From contig JAKJHY010000020.1 in assembly GCA_021648845.1 (NCBI GenBank), forward strand, positions 39,252 to 103,251: a stretch of DNA of 64,000 bases. The letters run 5' to 3'. The position numbers and the translations under genes were made by a program. Of this stretch, positions 34,123 through 43,639 are shown in pieces. The stretch is from Mycobacterium sp. MBM (lineage in GTDB: Bacteria; Actinomycetota; Actinomycetes; Mycobacteriales; Mycobacteriaceae). Under the pieces are notes generated by a model, which saw only the letters and a program-made list of their open reading frames with translations, ran no database searches and was not told the DNA's origin. The first letter of the stretch is position 1; the number at the start of each line of letters is the position of its first letter.

Positions 34123-34187
34123 TGCGCGAGATTGCGGTTATCGCGGAAAAGTGCGAGTGGCCCGCACGGCAACAGCAATCTCGCGCA
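34123..34187. repeat. Intergenic inverted repeat, second copy of loop motif
   Basis: Perfect 13-bp arms TGCGCGAGATTGC (34123-34135) and GCAATCTCGCGCA (34175-34187). The loop contains AAAGTGCGAGT (34148-34158), the exact reverse complement of the loop motif at 6045-6055, while the stems are unrelated. An inner GTGCG/CGCAC stem is also possible. Confidence 0.7.
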
Positions 34188-34215
34188 GAAGGACGATGGG
34201 AGTGGCACCCCCGAC

Positions 34216-34222
34216 AAAAAAA
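34216..34222 (-). terminator. T-run after tRNA-Arg
   Basis: Seven T residues on the minus strand start 1 nt after the mature tRNA 3' end. A weak GGCAC/GTGCC stem flanks them. It probably ends the tRNA-Arg transcript. Confidence 0.5.
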
Positions 34223-34223
34223 G

Positions 34224-34297
34224 TGCCCCCGGCAGGAATCGAACCTGCGACCTAGAGATTAGAAGGCTCTTGCTCTATCCAACTGAGCTACGGAGGC
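34224..34297 (-). tRNA. tRNA-Arg (anticodon TCT), no encoded CCA
   Basis: The acceptor stem GCCTCCG pairs with CGGGGGC (one G-T). The D loop AGCTCAGTTGGATAGAGC, anticodon loop CTTCTAA with TCT, and T arm GGTTCGATTCC are all present. The discriminator is A73. CCA must be added after transcription. Confidence 0.95.
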
Positions 34298-34455
34298 AAC
34301 GCGGCTCAGTGTATCGTGCGCCACCTCCGTCCTCGCCACGCGTGACACCCGCCGAACACCCGGCAAAAGCCGTCCCCTAGTAACCGGCCGCCGACTAGCG
34401 TGGACGCTGCATGGCGGCCGCTGGTGGACCGCCGCGCAGGAGGAGAGTTCGCGCG

Positions 34456-35922
34456 ATGAGCAATCAGCCGTTGGATGCGGCGGGGCTGCCCCAGAAACTG
34501 AACGGTGTGGACACGCTGCTGCACCGTGGGGAGGCCAATCCCCGTACCCGCTCGGGCATCATGGGCGTCGAACTGCTCGACACCACCCCCGATTGGGAGC
34601 GCTTCCGCGCGGTGTTCGACCAGGCGTCGCGCAAGGTGCTGCGGCTGCGGCAGAAGGTCGTGATGCCCACGTTGCCGACGGCATCCCCGCGCTGGGTGGT
34701 CGACCCCGACTTCAACCTCGACTTCCATGTCCGGCGGGTGCGGGTCCCCGAACCGGGCACCCTGCGCGAGGTGCTCGATCTGGCGGAGATCGCCTTGCAG
34801 TCACCGATGGACATCACCCGGCCGTTGTGGAGTGCCACCCTGGTCGAAGGGCTCGCTGACGGCCGAGCCGCCACCATCTTGCACCTCAGCCACGCCGTCG
34901 CCGACGGGGTCGGCACCGTGGAGATGTTCGCCCACATTTACAACTTGGAGCGCGACGCCGAGATCGGCGAGCTTGCGCCGCTGCCGATTCCGCAGGATCT
35001 GTCGGCCAACGATCTGATGAAACTTGGGATCAACCGGCTGCCGATGAAGATCACCAACAGTGTGCTGGGTCTACTCGGCGGGGCGGCGCACGCCGTGACC
35101 AGCGTGGTGCGGGACCCCGCCGCCGCGGTCGGCGGCGTGGTCGACTACGCGCTGTCCACCACCCGGGTGTCCCGGCCGGTGGCTGATCATTCCCCGTTGC
35201 TGCGCCGGCGCAGCCTGTCCTCGCGCAGTGAGGCCGTCGATATCGTGTTCTCGGATCTGCATACCGCGGCCAAGGCGGCGGGGGGTTCCATCAACGACGC
35301 CTACCTGGCCGGGTTGTGCGGTGCGCTGCGGCTCTATCACGAGGCGCTGGGCATGCCGATCGACACGCTACCCATGGCGGTCCCGGTGAACCTGCGATCC
35401 GATGACGATCCGGCCGGTGGAAACCGTTTCGCCGGTATCAATCTCGCCGCACCGATCGGTATCGCCGACCCGCTCCGGCGGATCAAGGCGATCCGTTCGC
35501 AGATGACCAGCAAGCGTGAGGAGCGTGCCATCGATATGGTGGGCACGGTCGCGCCGATCGCCAGCTTCCTGCCCGACGCCGTGCTGGAATCGATGGCCGG
35601 CTCGGTGGTCAACTCCGATGTGCAGGCCAGCAACGTACCGGTGTACCCGGGTGACACGTTTATCGCGGGTGCAAAAGTTCTGCGGCACTACGGACTCGGC
35701 CCGCTACCGGGTGTCGCGATGATGACGGTGCTGGTGTCGCGGGGCGGCTACGTCACCATCACCACTCGCTATGACCGGGCCGCGTTCACCGATGACGCGC
35801 TGTGGGCCCGCTGTCTGCTGCTGGGCTTCGACGAGGTTCTGGCACTCGGCGGGGACGGCCGAACCGTGCCGGCCTCCTTCGCCGCGGAAACCTCTTCATC
35901 GAACGGGAGTGCTGCGCAATGA
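34456..35922 (+). CDS. Wax ester synthase/diacylglycerol acyltransferase (Rv2484c-like)
   Basis: A 488-aa acyltransferase of the WS/DGAT family that makes triacylglycerol or wax esters from acyl-CoA. The active-site motif is SHAVADG (His146, Asp150), one residue short of the strict HHxxxDG. The C-terminal block PLPMAVPVNLRSDDD-type and NVPVYPGDTFIAG (GxxxY-like) are family features. AGGAGGAG precedes ATG 34456. It begins a three-gene glycerolipid operon with PlsC and PlsB and overlaps the next gene by 4 nt. Confidence 0.9.
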   Translation: MSNQPLDAAGLPQKLNGVDTLLHRGEANPRTRSGIMGVELLDTTPDWERFRAVFDQASRKVLRLRQKVVMPTLPTASPRWVVDPDFNLDFHVRRVRVPEPGTLREVLDLAEIALQSPMDITRPLWSATLVEGLADGRAATILHLSHAVADGVGTVEMFAHIYNLERDAEIGELAPLPIPQDLSANDLMKLGINRLPMKITNSVLGLLGGAAHAVTSVVRDPAAAVGGVVDYALSTTRVSRPVADHSPLLRRRSLSSRSEAVDIVFSDLHTAAKAAGGSINDAYLAGLCGALRLYHEALGMPIDTLPMAVPVNLRSDDDPAGGNRFAGINLAAPIGIADPLRRIKAIRSQMTSKREERAIDMVGTVAPIASFLPDAVLESMAGSVVNSDVQASNVPVYPGDTFIAGAKVLRHYGLGPLPGVAMMTVLVSRGGYVTITTRYDRAAFTDDALWARCLLLGFDEVLALGGDGRTVPASFAAETSSSNGSAAQ

Positions 35923-37439
35923 GTTCGGCGAACGGGCAAGGGGGCGGATCGAAGATCATGCGGCTGCCGGGCACGGTGGCCGAGATCGAGGCCAGCCCCG
36001 AAGGTCCCGAGGTGGGCGCCTTCTTCGACCTGGATGGCACGCTGGTGGCCGGGTTCACCGGTGTGCTCATGACGCGGGAACAGCTGCGGCGCGGCCAGAT
36101 GAGCGTCGGCGAGTTCATCGGCATGGTGCAGGCCGGGGTCAACCACCAGCTGGGCCGCTCGGAGTTCGAAGATCTGATCGGCAAGGGCGCGCGCATGCTG
36201 CGCGGTAACTCGATGAGCGATCTCGACGAACTGGGCGAGCGGCTGTTCGTTCAGCATGTCCGCGACCGGATCTACCCGGAGATGCGGGCCATGGTGCGTG
36301 CGCACATGGCCCGCGGCCACACCGTGGTGCTGAGCTCCTCGGCGCTGACGGTGCAGGTCGAGCCGGTCGCCCGGTTCCTGGGCATCGACAATGTGCTGAG
36401 CAACCAGTTCCAGGTCGACGAGAACGGACTGATCAACGGCGAAGTGGTGGAGCCGGTCATCTGGGGGCCGGGCAAAGCCCATGCGGTGCAGAAGTTCTCG
36501 GCGGCGCACGGGATCGACCTGGCCAAGAGCTACTTCTACGCCGACGGTGACGAGGATGTCGCGCTGATGTATTTGGTCGGCAACCCGCGGCCCACCAACC
36601 CGGCCGGCAAGCTGGCCTCGGTGGCGGCCAAACGCGGCTGGCCGATCCTGAAGTTCAGCAGCCGCAGCGGCAGCAGTCCGGTATCCCAATTGCGCACCCT
36701 GGCGAGCCTGGCGACCATTCCCACGGTCGCGGCCGGGGCCGTCGGGCTGGGCCTGCTCACCCGCAACAAGCGGGTCGGGGTCAACTTCTTCACCTCCACC
36801 TGGAGCCGGCTGCTGATGCTGACCACCGGTATCGAGCTCAACGTTCTCGGGGAGGAGAACCTGACCGCGCAGCGGCCGGCGGTGTTCATCTTCAACCATC
36901 GCAACCAGGCCGACCCGATGATCGCCGGCCGGCTGGTCAACGTGGACTTCACCGGCGTGGGCAAGAAGGAGCTGGAGCGCAACCCGCTGATGGGCCCGCT
37001 GGGCAAGGTGATGGACGCCGCCTTCATCGATCGCGATGACACCCAGGCCGCCGTCGAAGGGCTACGCAAGGTGGAAGAGCTTGCTCGTAAGGGACTTTCG
37101 ATTCTGATCGCGCCCGAAGGGACCCGGTTGGACACCACCGAGGTCGGACCGTTCAAGAAGGGACCGTTCCGGATTGCGATGGCGGCCGGCATCCCGATCG
37201 TGCCCATCGTGATCCGCAACGCCGAGGTCATCGCCGCCCGCGATTCGAGCACCTTCAACGCCGGCAAGGTGGATGTGGCGGTATTCCCGCCGATCCCGAC
37301 CGACGACTGGACGCACGAGAATCTGCCGGAGCGGATCGCCGAGGTGCGCCAGCTGTACCTGGACACCCTGCTGGACTGGCCGAGTGACACCCTGCCCGAC
37401 GCCGCTGTCTACCAACGCATCCGGGGAGGCGGCGCGTGA
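35919..37439 (+). CDS. plsC: HAD phosphatase-PlsC acyltransferase fusion (Rv2483c-like)
   Basis: A 506-aa bifunctional protein. The N-terminal HAD domain has DLDGTL (Asp37, Asp39), SSSAL and DGDEDVAL motifs of the SerB-like IB hydrolases. The C-terminal lysophosphatidate acyltransferase has NHRNQADP (HX4D) and APEGTR. It would make phosphatidate, with the HAD part possibly acting on a phospholipid intermediate or lysophosphatidate. It is coupled by 4-nt overlaps to the genes on both sides. Confidence 0.92.
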   Translation: MSSANGQGGGSKIMRLPGTVAEIEASPEGPEVGAFFDLDGTLVAGFTGVLMTREQLRRGQMSVGEFIGMVQAGVNHQLGRSEFEDLIGKGARMLRGNSMSDLDELGERLFVQHVRDRIYPEMRAMVRAHMARGHTVVLSSSALTVQVEPVARFLGIDNVLSNQFQVDENGLINGEVVEPVIWGPGKAHAVQKFSAAHGIDLAKSYFYADGDEDVALMYLVGNPRPTNPAGKLASVAAKRGWPILKFSSRSGSSPVSQLRTLASLATIPTVAAGAVGLGLLTRNKRVGVNFFTSTWSRLLMLTTGIELNVLGEENLTAQRPAVFIFNHRNQADPMIAGRLVNVDFTGVGKKELERNPLMGPLGKVMDAAFIDRDDTQAAVEGLRKVEELARKGLSILIAPEGTRLDTTEVGPFKKGPFRIAMAAGIPIVPIVIRNAEVIAARDSSTFNAGKVDVAVFPPIPTDDWTHENLPERIAEVRQLYLDTLLDWPSDTLPDAAVYQRIRGGGA

Positions 37440-39781
37440 AACAGGTGGTGGAGGACTTCGCCAGCTTCAGTCCGACCGGTGACACCCTGGTGCTGGCTGC
37501 CGTCGCCTCGCCGGCCGAGCAGGAGTTGCTCGACGATTGGTTGCGCCAGCAGCGACGCGATCGTCCCGAGGCGCGCGTCGAAGTGCTGTTGTTGCCGGCG
37601 CACGCCGAGGATCCGCCGGCCACCGTGATGGCGCGACTGGTCGAACTGCTCTCCGCGGATCCGGACCGTTCGGTCGTGCCGGTGCGGATCTTCTGGGTGC
37701 CCGGCGGGCTGCCCACCCGGTCCAAGGTGGTGTCGTTGATCTCTGGGCGCGACACCTACCGGCCGCCGGAACTGTTGCAGCGACGCATCCTGCGCAAGGA
37801 CCCGGCGCGCGCCCGGGTGGTCGCCGGTGAACCGGCGAAGGTGTCCGAATTGCGCCAGCAGTGGAATGACACCACCATCGCGGAGAACCCGCGGGAGTTC
37901 GCCCGGTTCGTCATCCGGCGCGCCATCCTCGCGATCGAGCGGGTGGAGCTGCGGCTGCTCGGTCCGGAGTACAAGTCGCCGCGTCTGGTGAAGCCGGAGA
38001 TGCTGGCCTCGACACGTTTTCGGGAGGGGCTGGAGCAGATCCCGGGTGCCACGATCGAGAAGGCCGGCGAGATGCTCGACGAGCTGTCCACCGGGTGGAG
38101 CCGGTTCTCCGTCGACCTCATCCCGACCTTGGGCCGGGCCATCTTCAGCCGCGGCTTCGACCCCAATATCGACTACGACCGCGCCGAGATCGAAGCGATG
38201 CGCCATTCGTTGGAGATCCACCCCGCGGTGCTGTTGTTCTCACACCGCTCCTATCTGGACGGTGTCATCGTCCCGGTGGCCATGCAGGAGAACCGGCTGC
38301 CACCGGTGCACACCTTCGCCGGCATCAACCTGTCGTTCGGCTTCATGGGCCCGATCTTTCGGCACTCCGGGGTGATCTTCCTGCGCCGCAAGCTCGACGA
38401 TCCGCTGTACAAATATGTGCTGCGCCAGTTCGTCGGCTACATCGTGGAGAAGCGTTTCAATCTGAACTGGTCCATCGAGGGCACCCGGTCGCGCACCGGA
38501 AAGATGTTGCCGCCCAAGCTGGGACTGCTGTCCTATGTTGCCGACGCCTACCTGGACGGGCGCAGCGAGGACATCCTGCTGCAGCCGGTGTCGATCAGTT
38601 TCGACCAGCTGCACGAGACCGCCGAGTACGCCGAATACGCCAGGGGAGGGGAGAAGACCCCGGAAAGCGTGAGCTGGCTCTACAACTTCATCAAGGCGCA
38701 GGGCGAGCGCAACTACGGCAAGATCTACGTCCGCTTCCCCGAAGCGGTGTCCATGCGCCAGTATCTGGGCGAACCCAACGGTCCCGTCGCCCAGGATGAG
38801 AACGCGAAACGTCTGGCCATGCAGAAGATGGCCTTCGAGGTCGCGTGGCGCATCGTGCGGGTCACCCCGGTGAATGCGACGGGGCTGGTGTCGGCGTTGT
38901 TGCTCACCGCACGCGGCTTGGCGCTGACCGTGGGGCAGCTGCACCACACATTTCAGGATGCGCTGGATTATCTTGAGCGCAAGGATATTCCGATGACCAA
39001 CAGCGCGCTGCGATTGCGTACCCCCGAGGGGGTGCGCGCCGCCGTGGACGCGCTGTCGGGTGGCCATCCGGTGACCCGGGTGGACGGCGGTCGCGAGCCG
39101 GTGTGGCGTATTGCCAGAGACGACGAACTGCAGGCGGCGTTCTACCGGAACTCGGTCATCTATGCGTTCCTGGAGACCTCGCTCATCGAGCTGGCGCTCG
39201 CGCATGCTGCACGTGCGCAGTCGGATTGGCTCGCGGCGTTCTGGAACCAGGTGATCCGGCTGCGCGATCTGCTGAAGTTCGAGTTCTATTTCGCCGACTC
39301 GGCGACGTTCCGGGAGAACATCACCGAGGAGATGTCCTGGGTGCCGGACTGGGAGGCCAAGATCGCGTCCGGTCCTGAGGGTATCGACGCCGTGTTGCAG
39401 ACCAAGCGGCCGCTGCTCGGCTCGGCGATGCTGCGGCCGTTCTTCGAGGCTTACCGGATCGTGGCCGATGTGCTGCTGGACGCCGCCGCGGAGATCCCGG
39501 AAGCGGAGCTGACCAAGCTGGCCCTCGGGGTCGGCCGCCAGTATGTGGCCCAGGCCAGGGTGCGCAGTGCCGAGTCGGTGTCGGCGCTGTTGTTCGCCAC
39601 CGCACGGCAGGTGGCCGCCGATCAGGGGTTGCTGCGACGCGCGACGGACCTTTCCGAGCGGCGTGCGGCATTCCTGACCGAGTTGCGCGACATCCTGGCC
39701 GACATGGACACGGTGGAGGTCGCCTCCCGCGAGCAGTTCCTGGCCCGTGAGCGGTCGGCACGGCAGGCAGCGGGTCGCTGA
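37436..39781 (+). CDS. plsB: Glycerol-3-phosphate acyltransferase PlsB (Rv2482c, plsB2-like)
   Basis: A 781-aa membrane-associated GPAT that acylates glycerol-3-phosphate at sn-1. The acyltransferase motifs are SHRSYLDG (HX4D), GVIFLRR, SIEGTRSRTG and LQPVSISFD. The large C-terminal region is typical of bacterial PlsB. The GTG start overlaps the PlsC stop by 4 nt. PlsB, PlsC and the WS/DGAT encoded in one operon give a pathway from glycerol-3-phosphate to storage lipid. Confidence 0.93.
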   Translation: MKQVVEDFASFSPTGDTLVLAAVASPAEQELLDDWLRQQRRDRPEARVEVLLLPAHAEDPPATVMARLVELLSADPDRSVVPVRIFWVPGGLPTRSKVVSLISGRDTYRPPELLQRRILRKDPARARVVAGEPAKVSELRQQWNDTTIAENPREFARFVIRRAILAIERVELRLLGPEYKSPRLVKPEMLASTRFREGLEQIPGATIEKAGEMLDELSTGWSRFSVDLIPTLGRAIFSRGFDPNIDYDRAEIEAMRHSLEIHPAVLLFSHRSYLDGVIVPVAMQENRLPPVHTFAGINLSFGFMGPIFRHSGVIFLRRKLDDPLYKYVLRQFVGYIVEKRFNLNWSIEGTRSRTGKMLPPKLGLLSYVADAYLDGRSEDILLQPVSISFDQLHETAEYAEYARGGEKTPESVSWLYNFIKAQGERNYGKIYVRFPEAVSMRQYLGEPNGPVAQDENAKRLAMQKMAFEVAWRIVRVTPVNATGLVSALLLTARGLALTVGQLHHTFQDALDYLERKDIPMTNSALRLRTPEGVRAAVDALSGGHPVTRVDGGREPVWRIARDDELQAAFYRNSVIYAFLETSLIELALAHAARAQSDWLAAFWNQVIRLRDLLKFEFYFADSATFRENITEEMSWVPDWEAKIASGPEGIDAVLQTKRPLLGSAMLRPFFEAYRIVADVLLDAAAEIPEAELTKLALGVGRQYVAQARVRSAESVSALLFATARQVAADQGLLRRATDLSERRAAFLTELRDILADMDTVEVASREQFLARERSARQAAGR

Positions 39782-39802
39782 GGGCCACTTACGCTTGAGC
39801 CC

Positions 39803-41800
39803 ATGACGATGGTCGCCGCACCGGTGCGCACCAGCGCCGGGTGGCCGGTCCTGTGTGGCGTCGCGCTGCTGGCCGGGGCGGTGGCCGCTGGCCTCGGCGG
39901 GCTGTCCCTGGTGGATGCGTTGGCAGCCACCGGCCTGCCTGATCCCGGCCCGGCCACCACCTACGGTCTGCCGTTCGTGCATGCGGTCGGCGAGATCGCC
40001 GCGGCCGTCGCCGTCGGCTCGTTCCTGATGGCCGCGTTCCTGGTGCCACCCCAGCGCAGCGGCGTGCTCGACGTGGGCGGCTACCGGGCGTTGCGCACCG
40101 GCACCGTCGCGGCGGGCCTGTGGACGGTGTGCGCGGTGCTGCTGGTGCCGCTCACGGTGTCCGATATCACCGGCGCGCCCCTGACCAGCAGGCTGAGCCC
40201 GATCGATATCTGGACGGTCGCCAGCATGGTGGAGACCGCCGGCACCTGGCGTGCGACGGCGTTGCTGGCCGGGATTGTCACGCTGGTCAGCATCCCGGTG
40301 CTGCGTTGGTCCTGGACCCCGGTGCTGCTGGCCGGGTCGTTGGTCACCCTGCTGCCGTTGGCGCTCAGCGGGCATTCGTCCTCCGGTGGCGCGCACGATG
40401 TGGCGACCAATGCGTTGCTCATCCACCTGATCGCCGCGGTGCTGTGGGCCGGCGGTCTGATGGCGCTGTGGGCGCTGGCGGTGCGCGGCGGGGAGCATCT
40501 CGATGTCGCCGCCCGGCGGTTCTCCGCGATCGCCCTGTGGTGCTTTGCGGCGATGGCCGTTTCCGGCGTCGTCAACGCCCTGGTGCGGGTGCATCCCGCC
40601 GAACTGTTCAGTACCAGCTACGGCTGGCTGCTGCTCGGCAAGGCCGCGGCGCTGGCGGTGCTCGGCGCGCTCGGCTGGTTTCAGCGCCGGCGCAGCGTCG
40701 CTGCGCTGGCCGACGACCCCGCAGCCCGCGCGCCGCTGATCCAGCTGGCGCTCGTCGAATCAATGGTGTTCGGGGTGGCGTTCGGTCTCGCGGTGGCACT
40801 GGGCCGGACCCCGCCACCCCCGCCGGCCGAGCTACCGTCGGTCACCGCCGTGCAGATCGGCTACGACCTGCCCGGCCCGCCCACCGTGGCGCGGGTGCTC
40901 TTCGACTGGCGCTTCGACCTCATCTTCGGCACCGCCGCGCTCGTCATGGCGGTGGTCTACCTCGTCGGCGTGGCGAGGCTGCGCCGTCGCGGTGACACCT
41001 GGCCGGTCGGCCGGATCATTGCCTGGCTCAGTGGCTGCGCGGCACTGTTGTTCGCGACCTCATCGGGTATCGGGCGCTATATGCCCGCGATGTTCAGCAT
41101 GCACATGAGTGCGCACATGCTGTTGTCGATGCTCGTGCCGGTGCTCCTGGTGCTGGGCGCCCCGGTGACCCTTGCGTTGCGCGCACTGCCCACCGCGGGC
41201 AAGGATCGCCCACCGGGCATGCGCGAATGGCTGTTGGCGGCGCTGCACAGCCGGGTGTCGACGTTCTTCACGAATCCCTTTGTGGCGACCGCGATCTTCG
41301 TGGCGGGGTTCTACGGGCTCTATTTCGGCGGCCTCTTCGACGCGGCCGCCGACAGCCATGGTGCGCACCTGGCGATGAACGCGCACTTCCTGCTCAGCGG
41401 TTATCTGTTCTATTGGGTCGTCATCGGGGTCGACCCGACGCCGCGGCCCATCCCGCACCTGGCCAAGCTCGCCATGGTGTTCGGTTCGCTACCGCTGCAC
41501 GCCTTCTTCGGGGTGGTGTTGATGAGCACCCAGACGGTGCTCGCCGGTGATTTCTACCGTTCACTCGGGCTGCCCTGGCACACCGACCTGCTTGCCGACC
41601 AGCGCCTCGGCGGGGGGATCGCGTGGTCCACCGGTGAGGTTCCACTGGTGCTGGTGATGCTGGCGCTGCTCATCCAGTGGCGGCGCAGCGACCACCGCAC
41701 CGCCAAGCGGCTGGACCGGGCCGCCGACCGCGATGAGGACGCCGACCTGAACGCCTACAACAACATGCTGGCGCAGCTGGCCGAGCGGGACGAACGCTAG
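39803..41800 (+). CDS. CopD-CtaG fusion membrane protein (Rv0102-like)
   Basis: A 665-aa polytopic protein. The N-terminal half has CopD-type copper resistance helices (HAVGEIAAAVAVGS, HSSSGGAHDVATNALLIHLIAAVLWAGGLMAL). The C-terminal half is a Caa3_CtaG domain (YMPAMFSMHMSAHMLLSMLVPVLLVLGAP, and NAHFLLSGYLFYWVVIGVDP), rich in His and Met for copper. It probably delivers copper for cytochrome oxidase assembly. It looks like M. tuberculosis Rv0102, which I recall at a different locus. Its stop codon abuts the stop of the convergent kinase gene (41798-41803). Confidence 0.88.
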   Translation: MTMVAAPVRTSAGWPVLCGVALLAGAVAAGLGGLSLVDALAATGLPDPGPATTYGLPFVHAVGEIAAAVAVGSFLMAAFLVPPQRSGVLDVGGYRALRTGTVAAGLWTVCAVLLVPLTVSDITGAPLTSRLSPIDIWTVASMVETAGTWRATALLAGIVTLVSIPVLRWSWTPVLLAGSLVTLLPLALSGHSSSGGAHDVATNALLIHLIAAVLWAGGLMALWALAVRGGEHLDVAARRFSAIALWCFAAMAVSGVVNALVRVHPAELFSTSYGWLLLGKAAALAVLGALGWFQRRRSVAALADDPAARAPLIQLALVESMVFGVAFGLAVALGRTPPPPPAELPSVTAVQIGYDLPGPPTVARVLFDWRFDLIFGTAALVMAVVYLVGVARLRRRGDTWPVGRIIAWLSGCAALLFATSSGIGRYMPAMFSMHMSAHMLLSMLVPVLLVLGAPVTLALRALPTAGKDRPPGMREWLLAALHSRVSTFFTNPFVATAIFVAGFYGLYFGGLFDAAADSHGAHLAMNAHFLLSGYLFYWVVIGVDPTPRPIPHLAKLAMVFGSLPLHAFFGVVLMSTQTVLAGDFYRSLGLPWHTDLLADQRLGGGIAWSTGEVPLVLVMLALLIQWRRSDHRTAKRLDRAADRDEDADLNAYNNMLAQLAERDER

Positions 41801-43639
41801 TCAGCTGCCGTAGTTCACCGTGATGGTGCCGTCTCGGTTGACGCCGGTACCGGGTGCGGGGACCTGCTGGACCACCTTGGCGCGGCGGTCGCTGCCGGCG
41901 TCGATATCGGGCCCCTTCAGGAACGCCCCGGTGTGGCCCAGCGCCTGCAACTGCTGGCGCGCGTCGTCGTAGAACAGCCCGCGCAGGTCGGGCATGGCGA
42001 ACTGGTTGCCGCGGGACACCTTCAGGGTGAGCGGGGCGTCCGAGGCCACCGACGTCCCGGCCGGCGGATCGGTGCCGGCCACCTGGCCCGCCGGCAGCGT
42101 GCCGTCGGTATCGGCCTGCAGGATGGTGGTGAAACCGGCGGTGTCCAGGTTGCGCATGGCCTGGTCGACGGTCTGCCCGGTCACGTCGGGCACGGTCTGT
42201 GCGGTCGGGCCCGACCCCACGAGGATGACGACCTCGTTGCTGGTGGGCGAATCCTGTTGTGCCGCGGGGACGGTCCCGACGACCCGGTCGAGATCCTCAC
42301 TGCTGGAGGCCTGCGGCATCCGGCGCACGTTGTCGAAACCGGCGTCGGCCAGCGTCTTCACCGCTTCGTCATAGGACAGCCGGGAGACATCCGGGATGCG
42401 GCGCTGCTCGGGACCGGTGGACACGTTCAGCGTGATATCGCTGTCCGACGGTACCGAGCCACCCGCGGCCGGGTCGGTGCCGATGACGCGGCCTTGCGGT
42501 ACTGAGCCGTCGGGTTTGGCGTCCACCACCACGGTGAGGCCGCTGTCCTGCAGCCGGCTCAATGCGTCCTGCTGGGTCAGCCCCTGAACGTCGGGCACCT
42601 GGATACGGTTCATCGCACCGACGATGTAGACCCCGGCGACCACCAGCAGCATGACCGCGGCCAGGGCCCCGGCCATCGCCCAGCGCCGCGATCTCCGGCG
42701 CGGCTGCTGCTGGGCCGGGAACTGCAGGGTGTTCGGGCCGCGGGCGGCGGGAATGTCATCGGTGTCCTCGATGTGCCCAGGCTGAGCCTGCGGGGCGTGA
42801 CCGCCGGCGACCCGGCGCAGATCGGCCTGCATCTCGGCCGCGCTCTGATAGCGCTTCTCGGGCTTCTTGGCCAGCGCCTTGAGCACCACCGCGTCGAGTT
42901 CGGCGGAGATGCCCGCCCTGCGCTGTGACGGCGGGACCGGTGCCTCCCTGACGTGCTGGTAGGCGACCGACAGCGGCGTGTCCCCGGTGAACAGGGCCTG
43001 GCCGGTGATCATTTCGTACAACACACAACCCAACGAGTACACGTCGGTGCGGGCATCGACCTGTTGGCCGCGGGCCTGCTCGGGGGAGAAGTACTGGGCG
43101 GTGCCGACGACGGCCGAGGTCGCGGTGAGGCGGTCCCCGGTGGTGGCGTTCATGGCGCGCGCGATGCCGAAATCCATCACCTTCACCGCGCCGCCGGGGG
43201 TGATCATGATGTTGGCCGGCTTGATATCGCGGTGCACGATCCCGCGGCTGTGGCTGAACTCCAGCGCGGTGCACACCTCGGCGACGATGGCGATCGCCCG
43301 CTGCGGCGGCATCGCGCCGTGGCGGGCGATCAGCTTCCCGACGGTGGACCCGTCGACGTACTCCATCACCAGGAACGGCAGTTTTCCCTGCGGTGTCTGC
43401 GCCTCGCCGGTGTCGTACACGGCCACGATCGACGGGTGATTCAGCGCCGCGGTGTGCTTGGCCTCGCGCCGGAACCGCTGGTAGAAGTTCGGGTCGCGGG
43501 CGAGGTCGGCGCGCAGGATCTTGATCGCCACGTCGCGGTGCAGCCGCACGTCACGCGCGCGGTGCACCTCCGACATCCCGCCGAAGCCGAGGATCTCGCC
43601 CAGCTCGTAGCGGTCGGTCAGCTGCTGCGGCGCGGTCAC
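41801..43639 (-). CDS. PknB-like Ser/Thr kinase with four PASTA domains
   Basis: A 612-aa transmembrane kinase. The kinase domain has ILGFGGMSEVH (P-loop), Lys40, IVHRDIKPANIM, DFGIARA and the activation loop TATSAVVGTAQY with two Thr. A Pro/Arg-rich juxtamembrane precedes one helix (RRWAMAGALAAVMLLVVAGVYIVG). Four PASTA repeats follow outside the cell, each with the G-DPxAGxxV style. It is close to M. tuberculosis PknB along its length, but the usual neighbours pknA, pbpA, rodA, pstP and fhaA/B are absent, so it is likely a paralogue. The GTG start has GGCGGGG upstream. Confidence 0.92.
   Translation of the reverse strand: MTAPQQLTDRYELGEILGFGGMSEVHRARDVRLHRDVAIKILRADLARDPNFYQRFRREAKHTAALNHPSIVAVYDTGEAQTPQGKLPFLVMEYVDGSTVGKLIARHGAMPPQRAIAIVAEVCTALEFSHSRGIVHRDIKPANIMITPGGAVKVMDFGIARAMNATTGDRLTATSAVVGTAQYFSPEQARGQQVDARTDVYSLGCVLYEMITGQALFTGDTPLSVAYQHVREAPVPPSQRRAGISAELDAVVLKALAKKPEKRYQSAAEMQADLRRVAGGHAPQAQPGHIEDTDDIPAARGPNTLQFPAQQQPRRRSRRWAMAGALAAVMLLVVAGVYIVGAMNRIQVPDVQGLTQQDALSRLQDSGLTVVVDAKPDGSVPQGRVIGTDPAAGGSVPSDSDITLNVSTGPEQRRIPDVSRLSYDEAVKTLADAGFDNVRRMPQASSSEDLDRVVGTVPAAQQDSPTSNEVVILVGSGPTAQTVPDVTGQTVDQAMRNLDTAGFTTILQADTDGTLPAGQVAGTDPPAGTSVASDAPLTLKVSRGNQFAMPDLRGLFYDDARQQLQALGHTGAFLKGPDIDAGSDRRAKVVQQVPAPGTGVNRDGTITVNYGS

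Larger units (their letters stand above)
34108..34455. other. 348-nt intergenic region with hairpin repeat and tRNA-Arg
   Basis: From left to right it contains a 13-bp inverted repeat with a conserved loop motif (34123-34187), a T-run terminator (34216-34222), tRNA-Arg on the minus strand (34224-34297), and then 150 nt of leader for the WS/DGAT operon with AGGAGGAG about 10 nt before that ATG. No protein-coding gene is seen. Confidence 0.7.

Noticed and set aside
34224..34297. tRNA-Arg as an integration site for the accessory block
   Set aside because: No integrase gene and no second copy of the tRNA 3' end were found near 20 kb, 23.4 kb or 28.5 kb.
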